Below are positions 6,810 to 6,840 of a stretch of DNA of 6,840 bases, piece by piece. How positions within the stretch are numbered: position 1 is the stretch's first letter; each line of letters starts with the position of its first letter. Position numbers and translations under genes: made by a program. Location: assembly GCA_002386585.1 (NCBI GenBank), contig DGIZ01000002.1, forward strand, positions 1 to 6,840, in the 5' to 3' direction. The notes below the pieces were generated by a model, which did no database searches, had not been told where the DNA came from, and saw only the letters and a list, made by a program, of their open reading frames with translations. This DNA comes from Brevundimonas sp. UBA4609. GTDB taxonomy: Bacteria; Pseudomonadota; Alphaproteobacteria; Caulobacterales; Caulobacteraceae.

Positions 6810-6840
6810 ATGAATTTCGATCGCCGCCTCATCCTCATGG
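6810..6840 (+). CDS. First ten codons of a rightward gene cut by the window edge (possibly hfsD)
   Basis: An ATG at 6810 opens a frame that runs to the window end and reads MNFDRRLILM. Two arginines followed by LILM resemble the first part of a signal peptide, which would fit an exported protein such as the Wza-type outer-membrane polysaccharide channel HfsD. No purine-rich ribosome site precedes it. Ten codons cannot identify a family, so the hfsD suggestion rests only on its position beside hfsA. The ATG could also be chance. Confidence 0.35.
   Translation, partial: MNFDRRLILM

Overview
The window is about two thirds GC, with closely packed genes and strong G/C preference at third codon positions. 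That composition, the gene content and a CtrA-type box in the one real intergenic gap point to an alphaproteobacterium of the order Caulobacterales. The placement rests on gene families and general resemblance, not on a database search; Brevundimonas or a relative would fit.

Layout. Positions 1-4485 hold four plus-strand genes with overlapping stops and starts: a priming polyprenyl-phosphate sugar-1-phosphate transferase (5' end outside the window, hfsE-like), a 483-residue polysaccharide flippase (hfsF-like), a 311-residue family 2 glycosyltransferase (hfsG-like) and a second, 317-residue family 2 glycosyltransferase. Only 6 bases separate these from two minus-strand genes that read towards them: a 233-residue BY-kinase-fold P-loop protein (hfsB-like, 4492-5193) and a 480-residue Wzz/GumC-type chain-length regulator (hfsA-like, 5241-6683). 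A 126-base divergent gap (6684-6809) carries the clearest regulatory signals. The first ten codons of a rightward gene then run off the window; it may be the outer-membrane export protein gene (hfsD), but too little is visible to say.

How they work together. The set is a Wzx/Wzy-type surface polysaccharide pathway. The priming enzyme loads the first sugar phosphate onto undecaprenyl phosphate at the inner membrane, the two glycosyltransferases extend the repeat unit on the cytoplasmic face, and the flippase turns it to the periplasm. After polymerisation by an enzyme not seen here, the HfsA/HfsB pair controls chain length and passes the polymer towards the export channel. The combination matches the Caulobacter holdfast synthesis (hfs) locus. 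A second glycosyltransferase lies directly after hfsG, and neither a deacetylase (hfsH-like) nor a polymerase (hfsC-like) is present in the window.

There is no sign of mobile elements, CRISPR arrays, tRNA or rRNA. I did not find a wholly new system. The points most worth following are the CtrA-type box inside an 11-bp-period direct repeat, the P-loop protein lacking the usual Walker A lysine, the exact place at which the HfsA/HfsB module is split, and the extra glycosyltransferase.
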